Part shown: in pieces, positions 9,066 through 18,412 of the stretch | Layout: the number at the start of each line of letters is the position of its first letter | Position numbering within the stretch: position 1 is the first letter of the stretch | Source: JADHLJ01 sp038146985 | GTDB lineage: Bacteria; Pseudomonadota; Alphaproteobacteria; Thalassobaculales; Thalassobaculaceae | Assembly (NCBI GenBank): GCA_038146985.1 | Contig: JAYQSQ010000010.1 | Span: 124,001-188,000, forward strand | DNA length: 64,000 nucleotides | Direction: 5' to 3' | Notes under the pieces: generated by a model | What the model was told of the DNA's origin: nothing | Database searches by the model: none | The model's input: only the letters and a program-made list of their open reading frames with translations | Translations under genes and position numbers: made by a program

Positions 9066-11792
9066 TCAGCCGAAGCGTCCGTGGCAGTGCTTGAATTTCT
9101 TGCCGGAGCCGCATGGACAGGCTGAGTTGCGAGCGACCTTGCCCCAGGTGGACGGGTCTTCGGGATTGACGACGGCCGAGGCCCGGTTGACCACCGGCCG
9201 CTGACGCCGCTCGTCGCCCGCCGCGGATTGAGGCGCCTCGCCGTCCGGCGCGGCCATCGCCGGGTCGACGCGGCCTTCATGGGTTTCCTGGTTCAACCGT
9301 TCGGCGGCCATCCGGGCTTCCATCTCCTCGGGCGTGGACTGGGCCTGGACCTCGAGATGGGCAAGCACGCCGGTGACGGTCTGTCTCAGATCCCCGAGCA
9401 TGGCCTCGAATAGGTTGAAGGCCTCGCGCTTGTACTCGTTCAGCGGGTCCCGCTGGGCATAGGCGCGCAGGTTGATCCCCTGGCGAAGATGGTCGAGCGC
9501 GAGAAGATGCTCCTTCCAGTGCTGGTCCAGGATCTGCAGCAGCAGGCTCTTCTCCGCCATGCGCATCAGCTCGCGGCCTAGATTGGCGACTTTCTCGGCC
9601 ATGCGCTGGTTCGAAGCCTTGGTCAGGCGCTCCCGGATTTCCTGATCCGCGATGCCCTCCTCGGCGGCCCATTCCGCCACCGGCACCGTCAGCCCGAGGA
9701 CGTTCCTGGTCTCCGTGGCGAGAGTATCCAGGTCCCACTGTTCCTTGTAGGTGCCTTCCGGGATCGCCCGGGCAACCATGTCCTCGATCACCTGATGGCG
9801 CATGTCGGCGACGGTCGCGCCCACCTCGTCGGCCCGCATGATGTCCTTGCGCTGGTCGTAGATGACCTTGCGCTGGTCGTTCATGACATCGTCGTATTTC
9901 AGAAGCTGCTTGCGGATCTGAAGTTGCGGGCTTCGACCTTTCCTGAGCCTTTCAGCGCCTTGTTGATCCAGGGTGAACGATCGCCTCGCCGTCCTCCAGA
10001 CCGAGCTTGCGCAGCATCCCGTCCATCCGCTCGGACCCGAAGATCCGCATCAGATCGTCTTCCAGGGACAGGAAGAACTTGGAGGTTCCCGGGTCCCCCT
10101 GGCGTCCGGAGCGTCCGCGAAGCTGGTTGTCGATACGCCGGCTCTCGTGGCGTTCGGTGCCGATCACATAGAGCCCATTGGCGCCGATCACGGCGGCTTT
10201 CTTGGCCCGGATGTCCTCGGCGATCTTTTCGATCTTGGCCGGGTCGCCGGCGACACCATCCGTGGCGACGCGCATATCAAGGTTGCCGCCAAGCTGAATG
10301 TCGGTGCCGCGGCCGGCCATGTTGGTGGCGATGGTCACCGCGCCGGGCTCGCCGGCCTGGGCGATGATCTGTGCTTCCTGCTCGTGGAAACGGGCGTTCA
10401 GAACCGATGCGGATGTTCCGTTTCTTGAGCAGCTCGGAAAGATGCTCGACTTTTCGATCGACACGGTGCCGACCAGGGCGGGCTGGCCCGTTCCCGGCAA
10501 TCCTCGATCAGCTCGATGATCGCGTCCCATTTCTCGCGCTGGGTTCGATAGACCTCGTCGTCGTGGTCCTCGCGGTTGACCTTCACGTTGGTCGGAATTT
10601 CGACGACCTCGAGATTGTAGATTTCCGCGAATTCCGCCACTTCGGTCATCGCCGTGCCGGTCATACCGGCCAGTTTCGGATAGAGCCGGAAATAGTTCTG
10701 GAAGGTGATCGACGCCAGGGTCTGGTTCTCGTTCTGGATGGTCACGCCCTCGCGCGCCTCAAGCGCCTGATGCAGCCCCTCGGAATAGCGCCGGCCCTCC
10801 ATGGCGCGCCCGGTGAACTCGTCGATGATGACGACCATGTCGTCCCGTACCATGTAGTCCACGTCGCGGGAGAAGAGCTTGTGGGCGCGCAGGGCCTGAT
10901 TCACGTGGTGTACGGCGGAAATGTTCTGAACGTCGTACATTCCGCCCTCGGTGATCACGCCATGCTCCTGCAACAGCGTCTCGATATGTTCGGTGCCAGC
11001 CTCGGTCAGGGTGACGGAACGCTGTTTTTCGTCCTTCTCGTAGTCTTCCTCGGTCAGGTGCGGGATCAAGGCATTGACTTGCCGGTACAATTCCGAGCTG
11101 TCCTCGGCCGGGCCGGAGATGATCAGCGGGGTGCGGGCCTCGTCGATCAAGATCGAGTCGACCTCGTCGACGATGGCGAATTCGAAGTCCCGCTGGCTCA
11201 TGTCCTCGAGCCGGAACTTCATATTGTCCCTTAGGTAGTCAAAGCCGAATTCGTTGTTCGTGCCGTAGGTCACGTCGGCGGCGTAGGCGGTCTGGCGCTC
11301 CTCGTCGGTGAGGCCGTGGATAATCACCCCGACCGACAATCCTAGAAAATTATAGATCGCGCCCATCCAGGCGGCGTCGCGCTGGGCCAGATAATCGTTG
11401 ACGGTGACCACGTGGACGCCGCGGCCGCGCAGCGCGTTCAGGTAGACCGGCAAAGTGGCGACAAGGGTCTTGCCTTCGCCGGTCTTCATCTCGGCGATCT
11501 TGCCGTCATGCAGCACCATGCCGCCCAGAAGCTGCACGTCGAAATGCCGCTGTCCGAGGGTACGCTTGGCGGCCTCGCGGACGGTTGCGAAGGCATCCTC
11601 CAGCAGATCTTCCAGATCTTCGCCGCCCTTGAGCCGTTCCTTGAACCACCGGGTGCGTTCGGCGAGTTCCTCGTCGCTGAGGTTTTCGAGCTGCGGCTCA
11701 AGCGCGTTTATCGCGTCGACCCGCTTCTGCATCTGTTTCAGGACGCGGTCGTTCTCGGAACCGAACAATGCCTTGGCGATGGCGCCGAACAT
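9066..11792 (-). CDS. secA: Preprotein translocase ATPase SecA, reading frame interrupted in this sequence
   Basis: ATPase that drives secretion through SecYEG. The span would encode about 912 residues, the normal SecA length, but needs three reading frames. Intact landmarks: Walker A region MKTGEGKTLVATLPVYLNAL, DEVDSILIDEARTPLIISGP, NMAGRGTDIQLGG, GRSGRQGDPGTSKFFLSLED, and the C-terminal SecB/zinc tail ACPCGSGKKFKHCHGRFG. Frame changes lie near 10485-10492 and 9890-9975, and a short garbled stretch lies at about 10405-10455. All are repaired by restoring about nine single bases, nearly all in G, C or A runs. SecA is essential and everything else is conserved, so sequence error is far likelier than a pseudogene. 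Shine-Dalgarno AGGAG lies six bases before the ATG at 11792. Confidence 0.93.
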
Positions 11793-11957
11793 GGGGGCTC
11801 CTCTTGGGTGACAGACGGCTTTCGCGCGATCTTATTGCGGGCGGAAGCGCCCGTCGAATAACGGTTGTGAGACATAGGATCAACACCGGTCGGTGTCAAT
11901 GCGGGGGCGGCGCCGGAGGCGCGATTCCTCGGAAAACCGCCGCCTATGCGGTTGTCG

Positions 11958-11986
11958 TTGAATTCCGATTAAATTGCGTTTAAAAT
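11958..11986 (+). promoter_or_regulatory. Sigma-70-like promoter upstream of the 12007 gene
   Basis: TTGAAT (11958-11963) and TAAAAT (11981-11986) are separated by exactly 17 bp in the AT-rich gap between secA and the divergent unknown gene. The predicted start of transcription is near 11993, just upstream of the first ATG. Confidence 0.45.
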
Positions 11987-12006
11987 AAGGTTTGCTTCGG
12001 CTTGCG

Positions 12007-12855
12007 ATGTCCAACCCAGAATGGGTGGGAGCGATGGTTGAAAGAATTTCAACGCCGGGGCTGAGCGGCGTCAAGGGCGTCCGTTCAAGTACCCCGAGTT
12101 CGGTTTCGGTCCGTGATGGACAGCGGAAACCTGCCTCGGATATTGCCCGCGAGCGGCGCAAGAACAATCCCTATTCCCAAGCGACCCAGGAAGATGCGGT
12201 GCTTGTCGGCCGGTACAGCCAGGCCGGCACCGGCAGGGCGTCGAGCCAGGACGCGGACGTTTCCATCGCGCGCTCGACCGCGATGCTGCTCGCCGATGAT
12301 CTCGGTGCGTTGATCCGTCGCGCCGGCGTCAACATCCAGATGCTGGCAACCAGTGTGCTCGGGGTTGCTGAGCCCCGGGCGGCGGAACTGGCGCGGGACT
12401 TTGCTGAACGCTGCCTCGACGAGGTGCGGTTGGCGATCCTGCTTTATGTTCGCCAGCGCCAGTCCGACAAGGCCGTGCCGGCCGGGTTGGTGTTCTCGCG
12501 GATGACGATGCGGGTCGACCGCGAGACGGGACAGCCGGCCATCAAACTCGGTGACGCCCTGTTCGTCGACAGGATTGATCTTCGGGCGACCGGCGTGGTG
12601 TTCGACATTCGCGGAGCCGGCGCGGTGCACAAGCCCGAACCTGGAATTTTCGTCGATATCGGCAGCCACGGCGCGGGGATGGCGAATGTCCTGATCGAGA
12701 CGATCCGCCGGGACGTGCCGAGATTCGATGCGGGTGTGAAGACCGAGGGCGTGATCGTCGTGATCCGCGCCGACCGCTCGGATTATTCCGGGGGCAAGCG
12801 AACCGAAGAGGCGCTCGGCTTCGACATGATCATCCCGTTCGCGACGCGCAAATAG
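12007..12855 (+). CDS. Protein of unknown function, 282 residues
   Basis: I do not recognise a family. The first 90 residues are rich in Ser, Arg and Gln and probably disordered. From about 100 on the sequence looks folded (LLADDLGALIRRAGVNIQML, AAELARDFAERCLDEVRLAILLY, then beta-rich segments GVVFDIRGAGAVH and GVIVVIRADRSDYSGGK). There is no signal peptide or membrane helix. Start choices are ATG 12007 and ATG 12034; the second is preceded by GGGTGGGAG and may be the real one. The gene is divergent from secA and upstream of the parvulin gene, with codon use like its neighbours. Confidence 0.65.
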   Translation: MSNPEWVGAMVERISTPGLSGVKGVRSSTPSSVSVRDGQRKPASDIARERRKNNPYSQATQEDAVLVGRYSQAGTGRASSQDADVSIARSTAMLLADDLGALIRRAGVNIQMLATSVLGVAEPRAAELARDFAERCLDEVRLAILLYVRQRQSDKAVPAGLVFSRMTMRVDRETGQPAIKLGDALFVDRIDLRATGVVFDIRGAGAVHKPEPGIFVDIGSHGAGMANVLIETIRRDVPRFDAGVKTEGVIVVIRADRSDYSGGKRTEEALGFDMIIPFATRK

Positions 12856-13063
12856 CGCCGGATTCGAAGCGCCGCCGGAACACGGTGCCTCGACCCCGAT
12901 CATCTTTTCGCGATATGCCGGTTGGCGGCGGCTGTGGCAGCGAACATCGCTTGTCGGCTTGCCCGGCTTCTGATACCGCTCCCTCTCCCGGATTTCTCGC
13001 GGCCCCGCGCCGCCCGGTCAAAACGATGGTGCGCAATGCGCCGAACCTTGGAAGGATGAACCC

Positions 13064-13969
13064 ATGTTCTCGTACCTCCCTGGCCCCGGGCGCGTTACCC
13101 TCGCGGCTGCCGCGATCTCGGCGAGCATCGTGTTCGGTGCGACCGCCATTGCCCAGACCGGTGGCCAACCCTCCGCCGTGCCGGCCCAGTTGCCGGATCC
13201 GACCAAGACCGTGGTCGCCCGGATCGCCGGCGAGGAGATCTTTCTGATCGAGATCCTGCGCATGGCCGAGCGGTTGCCCGACCAATACAAGCAGCTTCCC
13301 CTGCCGGCGGTTTATCCGACGCTGCTGCAGCGTTCGATCGACGCTCGGCTCGTTGCGGCCGCCGGACGGGCCGCCGGCTATGCCGACAATGCCGAGGTCA
13401 AGAAGCGCCTGCGGGATGCCGAAAGCCAGATCATCTCCGAGATCTATCTGACCGAGGCGGTGACCGGCAAGGTGACCGAGGATGCCCTGCGCGCCGAATA
13501 CGAGAAGCGCAAGGAGGCGCTCGCCGGCGGCGAGCAGGTGAAGGCCCGCCATATTCTGCTGGAGAGCGAAGCCGACGCCCGCGCCGTCATCGAGGCGCTC
13601 GACAAGGGCGGTGATTTCGCGACGCTCGCCTCGGAGAAGTCGACCGGCCCCTCGGCCTCGTCCGGCGGTGACCTCGGCTGGTTCGCCAAGGGACAGATGG
13701 TGCCCGAGTTCTCCGACGCGGCCTTTGCGCTCGATCCCGGCACCTACACCAAGGAACCGGTGAAAACCCAGTTCGGCTGGCATGTCATCCTGACGGAGGA
13801 CCGCAAGGCCGGTGAGGCGCCGCCGTTCGAGCAGGCCCGCCAGCAGCTTTCCTCCGAACTTTCCGGCCAGATCTTGCAGGATATGCTGGCGGATCTGCGG
13901 ACCAAGACCAAGGTCGAGCGCTTCAATTTCGACGGCGGTCCGATGCCGGCGCCTCAGCCGAAAAACTAG
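13064..13969 (+). CDS. Periplasmic parvulin-type peptidyl-prolyl isomerase
   Basis: A 301-residue PpiC/SurA-like foldase. The N-terminus has a signal peptide (hydrophobic residues about 11-28 ending near FGATAIAQ). A helical SurA-N/PpiC-N-like region (about 45-150) precedes the rotamase domain (about 155-265) with VKARHILLESEADARAV, GGDLGWFAKGQMVPEFSDAA and TQFGWHVILTEDRKA. It probably assists folding of exported or outer-membrane proteins, which fits its position near secA. The ATG at 13064 is preceded by GGAAGGA. argJ begins 37 bp downstream; secA, PPIase and argJ are often neighbours in alphaproteobacteria. Confidence 0.9.
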   Translation: MFSYLPGPGRVTLAAAAISASIVFGATAIAQTGGQPSAVPAQLPDPTKTVVARIAGEEIFLIEILRMAERLPDQYKQLPLPAVYPTLLQRSIDARLVAAAGRAAGYADNAEVKKRLRDAESQIISEIYLTEAVTGKVTEDALRAEYEKRKEALAGGEQVKARHILLESEADARAVIEALDKGGDFATLASEKSTGPSASSGGDLGWFAKGQMVPEFSDAAFALDPGTYTKEPVKTQFGWHVILTEDRKAGEAPPFEQARQQLSSELSGQILQDMLADLRTKTKVERFNFDGGPMPAPQPKN

Positions 13970-14006
13970 CTTCAACCGAGTTTGCCTTCCTGGGTGGGCC
14001 CAAGCG

Positions 14007-15242
14007 ATGGATCTTAAAGTCTCTCCTCTCGCGCCGGAGCGGTTTCCGGAGATGCCGGCGGTCGCCGGTATGCGTGTCGCGGTGGCCGAATCCGGCCTGA
14101 AGTACAAAGGTCGCCCGGACCTGTTGCTGGCCGAGTTCGCGCCCGGCACGGCGGTTGCCGGCGTGCTTACCCGCTCCACCGCGCCAGGGGCGCCGGTTCA
14201 ATGGTGCCGCGAACATCTGGGCGCGGGGAAGGCGCGCGGCCTGGTCGTCAATGCCGGCAACGCCAATGTCTTCACCGGCGCCAAGGGTCGCACCGCCGTC
14301 GAGGCGATGACGGGCGCGGCGGCGGCGGCGCTGGGTTGTAAGCCCGCCGAGGTGATGATCGCGTCCACCGGGGTGATCGGCGAGCCGTTGCCGCATGAGA
14401 GGATCACGCTCGAGATCGCCAAGCTTCCGGCGCGGTTCGGGCTCAATGACTGGGAGCGCGCGGCAAAGGCGATCAGTACCACCGACACCTTCACCAAGGG
14501 CGCGTGCGTTACCGCGGAGATCGGCGGCGTTCCGGTGACAATCGTCGGCATCGCCAAGGGCTCCGGCATGATCGCACCTGACATGGCGACGATGCTGTCC
14601 TTCGTCTTCACCGATGCCAAGCTCGATGCCTCGGTGCTGCAGCCGATGCTGAAGCGCAATGCCGATACCACTTTCAACTCGATCACCGTCGACGGTGACA
14701 CCTCGACCAGCGACACGCTGCTGATGTTCGCCACCGGCCAGGCCGGCGCGCATCCTAGGCCGCGTGATCACCGGGACCCGGTTTTGCGGGGCTTCGAGAA
14801 GGCCTTGCACGCGGTTCTCAAGGACTTGGCGATCCAGATCGCGCGCGACGGCGAGGGCGCTCAAAAGCTCATCCAGGTCAACGTCAAGGGCGCGGCATCC
14901 AGCCGGGCGGCCCGCAAGATCGGCCTTGCGATCGCCAACTCGCCGCTGGTGAAGACCGCGATTGCCGGCGAGGACGCGAACTGGGGCCGCATCGTCATGG
15001 CCGTCGGAAAGTCCGGCGAGAAGGCCGACCGCGACCGCATGTCGGTCGCCTTCGGCGGCATCGCCATCGCCCGGGACGGTGCCCGGGTCGAGAACTACGA
15101 CGAGGCGCCGGTGACCGCCCATATGAAGGGCCGCGAGGTGCTGATCGAGACCGATGTCGGAGTGGGCAAGGGCAAGGCCACGGTCTGGACCTGCGATCTC
15201 ACCCACGGGTATATCGAGATCAACGCCGATTACCGCAGTTGA
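14007..15242 (+). CDS. argJ: Bifunctional ornithine acetyltransferase / N-acetylglutamate synthase
   Basis: Transfers acetyl from N-acetylornithine to glutamate in the cyclic arginine pathway, and may also make N-acetylglutamate from acetyl-CoA. The 411-residue length is typical. The precursor self-cleaves before the threonine of MIAPDMATMLSF (T195), giving alpha and beta chains; KGSGMIAPDMATML is complete. Other family signatures are VVNAGNANVFTG, IASTGVIGEPLP, NSITVDGDTSTSDT and the end HGYIEINADYRS. The ATG at 14007 starts the conserved MDLKVSPLAP; an in-frame extension into the parvulin gene is spurious. The stop is six bases before the GNAT gene. Confidence 0.96.
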   Translation: MDLKVSPLAPERFPEMPAVAGMRVAVAESGLKYKGRPDLLLAEFAPGTAVAGVLTRSTAPGAPVQWCREHLGAGKARGLVVNAGNANVFTGAKGRTAVEAMTGAAAAALGCKPAEVMIASTGVIGEPLPHERITLEIAKLPARFGLNDWERAAKAISTTDTFTKGACVTAEIGGVPVTIVGIAKGSGMIAPDMATMLSFVFTDAKLDASVLQPMLKRNADTTFNSITVDGDTSTSDTLLMFATGQAGAHPRPRDHRDPVLRGFEKALHAVLKDLAIQIARDGEGAQKLIQVNVKGAASSRAARKIGLAIANSPLVKTAIAGEDANWGRIVMAVGKSGEKADRDRMSVAFGGIAIARDGARVENYDEAPVTAHMKGREVLIETDVGVGKGKATVWTCDLTHGYIEINADYRS

Positions 15243-15248
15243 TGTCGG

Positions 15249-15794
15249 ATGGGCGGTTTCGTTCTCGAAGGCGAACGATTGCGCCTCCGTCCGTTTGAAC
15301 CGTGGGATGCCGACCAACTATTCAATTTGATCAACGACTTCGACATCGTCCAAAACCTGTCCGCCGTGCCGTGGCCGTACGAGCGTCGGATGGCCGAGCA
15401 ATTCATACGGGCGTCAATAGATCTGGAAACCGAGGGTCGGGATTTTCGCAGAGCAATCGAGCTTCGCGGCCGTGCGGGACTTGTCGGGGGACTGGACTTG
15501 CGCCTGGAGGACTCGGAGAGGGATTCCTTCGGGTATTGGCTCGGCAAGACGTATTGGGGAATGGGCTATATGACCGAGGCGCTTGGCTTGATGGTGGATC
15601 ACGCTTTTGCCGTCCTCAAGATGGAGGTGGTAACCGCCAGCGCGCTCTTTGGAAACTCGGGCTCGCTCGCAGTGATGCGTAAGAACGGATTCGTGCCCGT
15701 GGATCAGCACGATTTCGATCGACCCACGTTTGGGGACCGAGTTCGGATGCAGCGGATGCGGCTGACCCGCGTCGATTGGGAGGCGCCGCGATGA
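15249..15794 (+). CDS. GNAT family N-acetyltransferase (RimJ/RimL-like)
   Basis: A 181-residue acetyltransferase of the Acetyltransf_3 group: LEGERLRLRPFEPWDADQLF at the start, FGYWLGKTYWGMGYMTEAL as the acetyl-CoA-binding core, and SGSLAVMRKNGFV near the end. Family members acetylate ribosomal proteins, peptides or small molecules; the substrate cannot be read from sequence. It starts six bases after argJ and precedes mutT, so argJ-GNAT may form one transcript, with mutT beyond a repeat-bearing gap. Confidence 0.87.
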   Translation: MGGFVLEGERLRLRPFEPWDADQLFNLINDFDIVQNLSAVPWPYERRMAEQFIRASIDLETEGRDFRRAIELRGRAGLVGGLDLRLEDSERDSFGYWLGKTYWGMGYMTEALGLMVDHAFAVLKMEVVTASALFGNSGSLAVMRKNGFVPVDQHDFDRPTFGDRVRMQRMRLTRVDWEAPR

Positions 15795-15823
15795 GCGTTG
15801 TGTGCACCCTTGCTGCAGGCCAG

Positions 15824-15947
15824 ACCCTTCGAGACGAGGCTCAAAAGCCTCTCCTCAGGGTGAGTGCCCTCCAAAACGCTGATTTGATTGTCAAATTTAA
15901 TCACCTCACCCTGAGGAGCGGTCCTTGGACCGCGTCTCGAAGGGTCC
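15824..15947. repeat. Inverted pair of palindromic intergenic repeats
   Basis: The outer arms GACCCTTCGAGACG (15824-15837) and CGTCTCGAAGGGTC (15934-15947) match perfectly. The inner blocks CTCCTCAGGGTGAG (15852-15865) and CTCACCCTGAGGAG (15906-15919) also match perfectly. Each arm has its own central mini-hairpin (AGGCT...AGCCT at 15838-15851, and CGGTCC...GGACCG at 15920-15933), so two palindromic units face each other around an AT-rich core. Similar units are common between genes in alphaproteobacteria. It lies between the GNAT gene and mutT. Confidence 0.8.
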
Positions 15948-15993
15948 TGTAGGGCAAAGAGCCCAGACCCGGCAACACAGAGGCCCGCTCCAA

Positions 15994-16410
15994 ATGACCT
16001 CTTCCAAACCTTTACCCACCCTCCTCGTGGTCGCGGTCGCGCTGATTGATGTGGATGGACGGGTGCTGATCGCCCAGCGGCCCGAGGGCAAGAAGATGGC
16101 GGGTCTGTGGGAGTTTCCCGGCGGCAAGGTCGATCCCGGCGAGCCCCCCGAAGCCGCGCTGATTCGTGAACTAAAAGAAGAGCTTGGCATCGATACCAAG
16201 GAATCGTGCCTCGCTCCCTTCACCTTCGCGAGCCACTGCTACGACGACTTTCACCTGCTGATGCCGCTCTATCTCTGCCGGCGCTGGTGGGGAAGCGTGG
16301 TGCCGCGCGAGGGCCAGGCGGTCAAATGGGTCCGCCCGGTCCGTCTCGGCGACTACCCGATGCCGCCGGCGGACAAGCCCCTGGTGGCGATGCTGCGGGA
16401 TTTCCTCTGA
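15994..16410 (+). CDS. mutT: 8-oxo-dGTP diphosphatase MutT (Nudix hydrolase)
   Basis: Hydrolyses oxidised dGTP to prevent mutagenesis. The 138-residue protein has a complete Nudix box, GGKVDPGEPPEAALIRELKE followed by ELGI, and the preceding RPEGKKMAGLWEFPGG typical of MutT. The C-terminus PPADKPLVAMLRDFL matches MutT-type enzymes. The ATG at 15994 is chosen because the upstream in-frame sequence runs through the palindromic repeat. Its place after argJ is a recurrent alphaproteobacterial arrangement. It converges with the cyclase-family gene. Confidence 0.93.
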   Translation: MTSSKPLPTLLVVAVALIDVDGRVLIAQRPEGKKMAGLWEFPGGKVDPGEPPEAALIRELKEELGIDTKESCLAPFTFASHCYDDFHLLMPLYLCRRWWGSVVPREGQAVKWVRPVRLGDYPMPPADKPLVAMLRDFL

Positions 16411-16458
16411 ATCCGGATCCTGCCGGACAGGGATGCATTATAGTGCAGCTTTTTTCAG

Positions 16459-17241
16459 CTATTTTTCCTCGATGATCGCCACCGCGCGGGTGAAACCGGC
16501 GGATGCACCCTTAATTTTCCACGGAAAGCACGCGATCGTGTAGCCGCTGTCCGGCAACTGGTCCAAGTTCGAGAGCTTCTCGATATGGCAGTAGCCGATC
16601 TCGATGCTCGCCCGGTGCCCCTCCCAGATGATGCTGGCATCGCCGTCGGCGGCATAGCGCTTGGCGGTGTGCACGAACGGGGCGTCCCAACTCCAGGCGT
16701 CGGTGCCGGTGACCCTGACCCCGCGCTCCAGCAGATAGAGCGTCGCCTCGCGGCCCATGCCGCAGCCGGTGGAGAGATAGTCGTCCTCGCCATACCGCGC
16801 TCCGGCGGCGGTGTTGACCACCACGATGTCGAGGGGCTGGAGCTCGTGCCCGATGCGTTTCAGCTCCGCCGCCACATCGGCTGCCGTTGCCACATAGCCG
16901 TCCGCCATGTGCCGGAAGTCGAGCTTCACCCCCGGATTGAAGCACCAGTCCAGCGGCACCTCGTCGATGGTCAGCGCCCGCTCCCCGTTATTCATGGTCG
17001 AGTGGAAGTGATAGGGCGCGTCGAGATGGGTCCCGTTATGGGTCGAGATGGTAAGCGTCTCCACTGCCCAGCCCTCGCCGCCTGGAAGCTGATCCTTGGT
17101 GAGGCCCGGAAAATAGGCCGCCATCTTCTCCGCCGTGTTCTCGTGGTCGTGATACTCGATCTGGGGGAGCATCTGCGGCGGGTCCGAGGCGATCCCGGCC
17201 TCAAGAGCCACGGAAAGATCGATGATGCGTCGCTTGGCCAT
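16459..17241 (-). CDS. Cyclase family protein (kynurenine formamidase-like metal hydrolase)
   Basis: A 260-residue protein of the cyclase/Kyn-formamidase family. It opens MAKRRIIDLSVALEAGIASD and has the metal-binding signature STHNGTHLDAPYHFH (about residues 65-80). DIVVVNTAAGARYGEDDYLS and GVRVTGTDAWSWDAPF follow. Relatives hydrolyse N-formylkynurenine, isatin or other amides; the substrate is not evident, and no other kynurenine-pathway gene is nearby. The ATG at 17241 opens the conserved N-terminus; a longer reading is unlikely. It diverges from the enoyl-CoA hydratase. Confidence 0.88.
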   Translation of the reverse strand: MAKRRIIDLSVALEAGIASDPPQMLPQIEYHDHENTAEKMAAYFPGLTKDQLPGGEGWAVETLTISTHNGTHLDAPYHFHSTMNNGERALTIDEVPLDWCFNPGVKLDFRHMADGYVATAADVAAELKRIGHELQPLDIVVVNTAAGARYGEDDYLSTGCGMGREATLYLLERGVRVTGTDAWSWDAPFVHTAKRYAADGDASIIWEGHRASIEIGYCHIEKLSNLDQLPDSGYTIACFPWKIKGASAGFTRAVAIIEEK

Positions 17242-17350
17242 GATGTGATCCCGCTGATGATTCCGCCGCGCCGGCCTTTTCGGCCCGGGTCTCAAAAGGT
17301 AGCATCGCCGGGGAAACCAAGTCTCCCCTCAAACTCCGGAAAGGCCCCCC

Positions 17351-18148
17351 ATGTCCGATACCGTGTTGCTCGACATCAAGGACGGCGTCGCCACCGTCAC
17401 CCTGAACCAGCCCGAGGTGCGCAACGCCCTGACGCCGGAGCTCCGGGTGGCGTTCCGCGAGATCATCGGCTCGCTGGAGTTCGAGGATGCCGTGCGCTGC
17501 GTGGTGATCACTGGGGCCGGCGACCATTTCATGGCCGGCGGGGATATCCGCAACATGGTCGAGCGCCTCACGATGAAGGAGGGCGACCGGCGCAAGATGA
17601 TCCTCGAGGGCATCCACCTCTTGCACCTGCCGCTGTTCGCGATCCGCCGCATGGGCAAGCCGGTGATCGCCAGCATCAAGGGCGCCGCCGCCGGGTTCGG
17701 GGTCGGCCTTGTCGCGGCCTGCGACCTCGCGATCGCCGCCGACGACGCCTTCTTCACGCTGGCCTATTGCCATATCGGCGCCAGCCCCGACGGCGGCTCC
17801 TCCTACTTCGTCGGCCGCACCCTCGGCATGAAGCACCAGATGGAGCTCGCCCTGCTGGGCGACCGCTTCGGCGCCGAGCGGGCCAAGGAGCTTGGCCTGA
17901 TCAACTGGCACGTGCCCAAGGCCGAGCTTGAGGCCGAGACCCTGAAACTCGCCACCCGTCTCGCCAACGGCCCGACCGTCGCCTATGCCAATGCCAAGGC
18001 GCTGTTCAATTCGGTGCACCACCTCTCGATGGAAAGCCAGCTCCAGATGGAGGCCGAACGCATGGCCGACAGCATGCTGACCGAAGACCACGCCGAGGGC
18101 ATCACCGCCTTCATGGAAAAGCGCAAGCCCGTCTTCAAGGGGCGCTGA
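17351..18148 (+). CDS. Enoyl-CoA hydratase/isomerase family protein
   Basis: A 265-residue crotonase-fold enzyme: VATVTLNQPEVRNALTPELR at the N-terminus, the oxyanion-hole segment ITGAGDHFMAGGDIRNMVE, then IASIKGAAAGFGVGLVAACD and the second active-site region FTLAYCHIGASPDGGSSYFV. The glutamates of a classical hydratase are not both obvious (GASPDGGSS replaces the more usual G-x-x-P-[DE]-x-G), so isomerase or another crotonase activity is possible. It is followed by about 1.2 kb of repeats. Confidence 0.9.
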   Translation: MSDTVLLDIKDGVATVTLNQPEVRNALTPELRVAFREIIGSLEFEDAVRCVVITGAGDHFMAGGDIRNMVERLTMKEGDRRKMILEGIHLLHLPLFAIRRMGKPVIASIKGAAAGFGVGLVAACDLAIAADDAFFTLAYCHIGASPDGGSSYFVGRTLGMKHQMELALLGDRFGAERAKELGLINWHVPKAELEAETLKLATRLANGPTVAYANAKALFNSVHHLSMESQLQMEAERMADSMLTEDHAEGITAFMEKRKPVFKGR

Positions 18149-18169
18149 GCAAGGCCCCCCGCACCGGCC

Positions 18170-18316
18170 GTATCCCCGGCGCAGGCCGGGGCCGACGCCT
18201 GAAGCAGTGGCGGCCTCTGCGCTGGCGGAGCATTTCGGGAGATCCCGGCTCGTGATCGGCTACCCGTCACGCGGCAAGGCTTCAGGCGTCGGCCCCGACC
18301 TGCGCCGGGGATACGG
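18170..18316. repeat. MITE-like palindromic element, copy 1
   Basis: About 147 bp with near-perfect terminal inverted repeats of about 35 bp: the left arm begins GTATCCCCGGCGCAGGCC and the right arm ends CTGCGCCGGGGATAC, with one mismatch over the arm. A non-palindromic core of about 77 bp follows the left arm. No ORF of its own and no transposase is nearby. It is the first of four copies in the gap 18149-19348, which carries no credible gene. Confidence 0.85.
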
Positions 18317-18412
18317 GAGAGAGCTTGGCCTGCCGCGTCGTTCTGGTGGATGCTGCATCGACTGCCGACCCGCTGCCACCGCCTCAGCCGTATCCCCGCC
18401 ACCACCTCAATC

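Noticed and set aside
12830..14179. Minus-strand frame opposite the parvulin gene
   Set aside because: The parvulin has a signal peptide and rotamase motifs; the antisense frame shows none.
16412..16427. Terminator between mutT and the cyclase gene
   Set aside because: TCCGG...CCGGA makes only a 5-bp stem and the T run begins about 20 bases later, so evidence is too weak.
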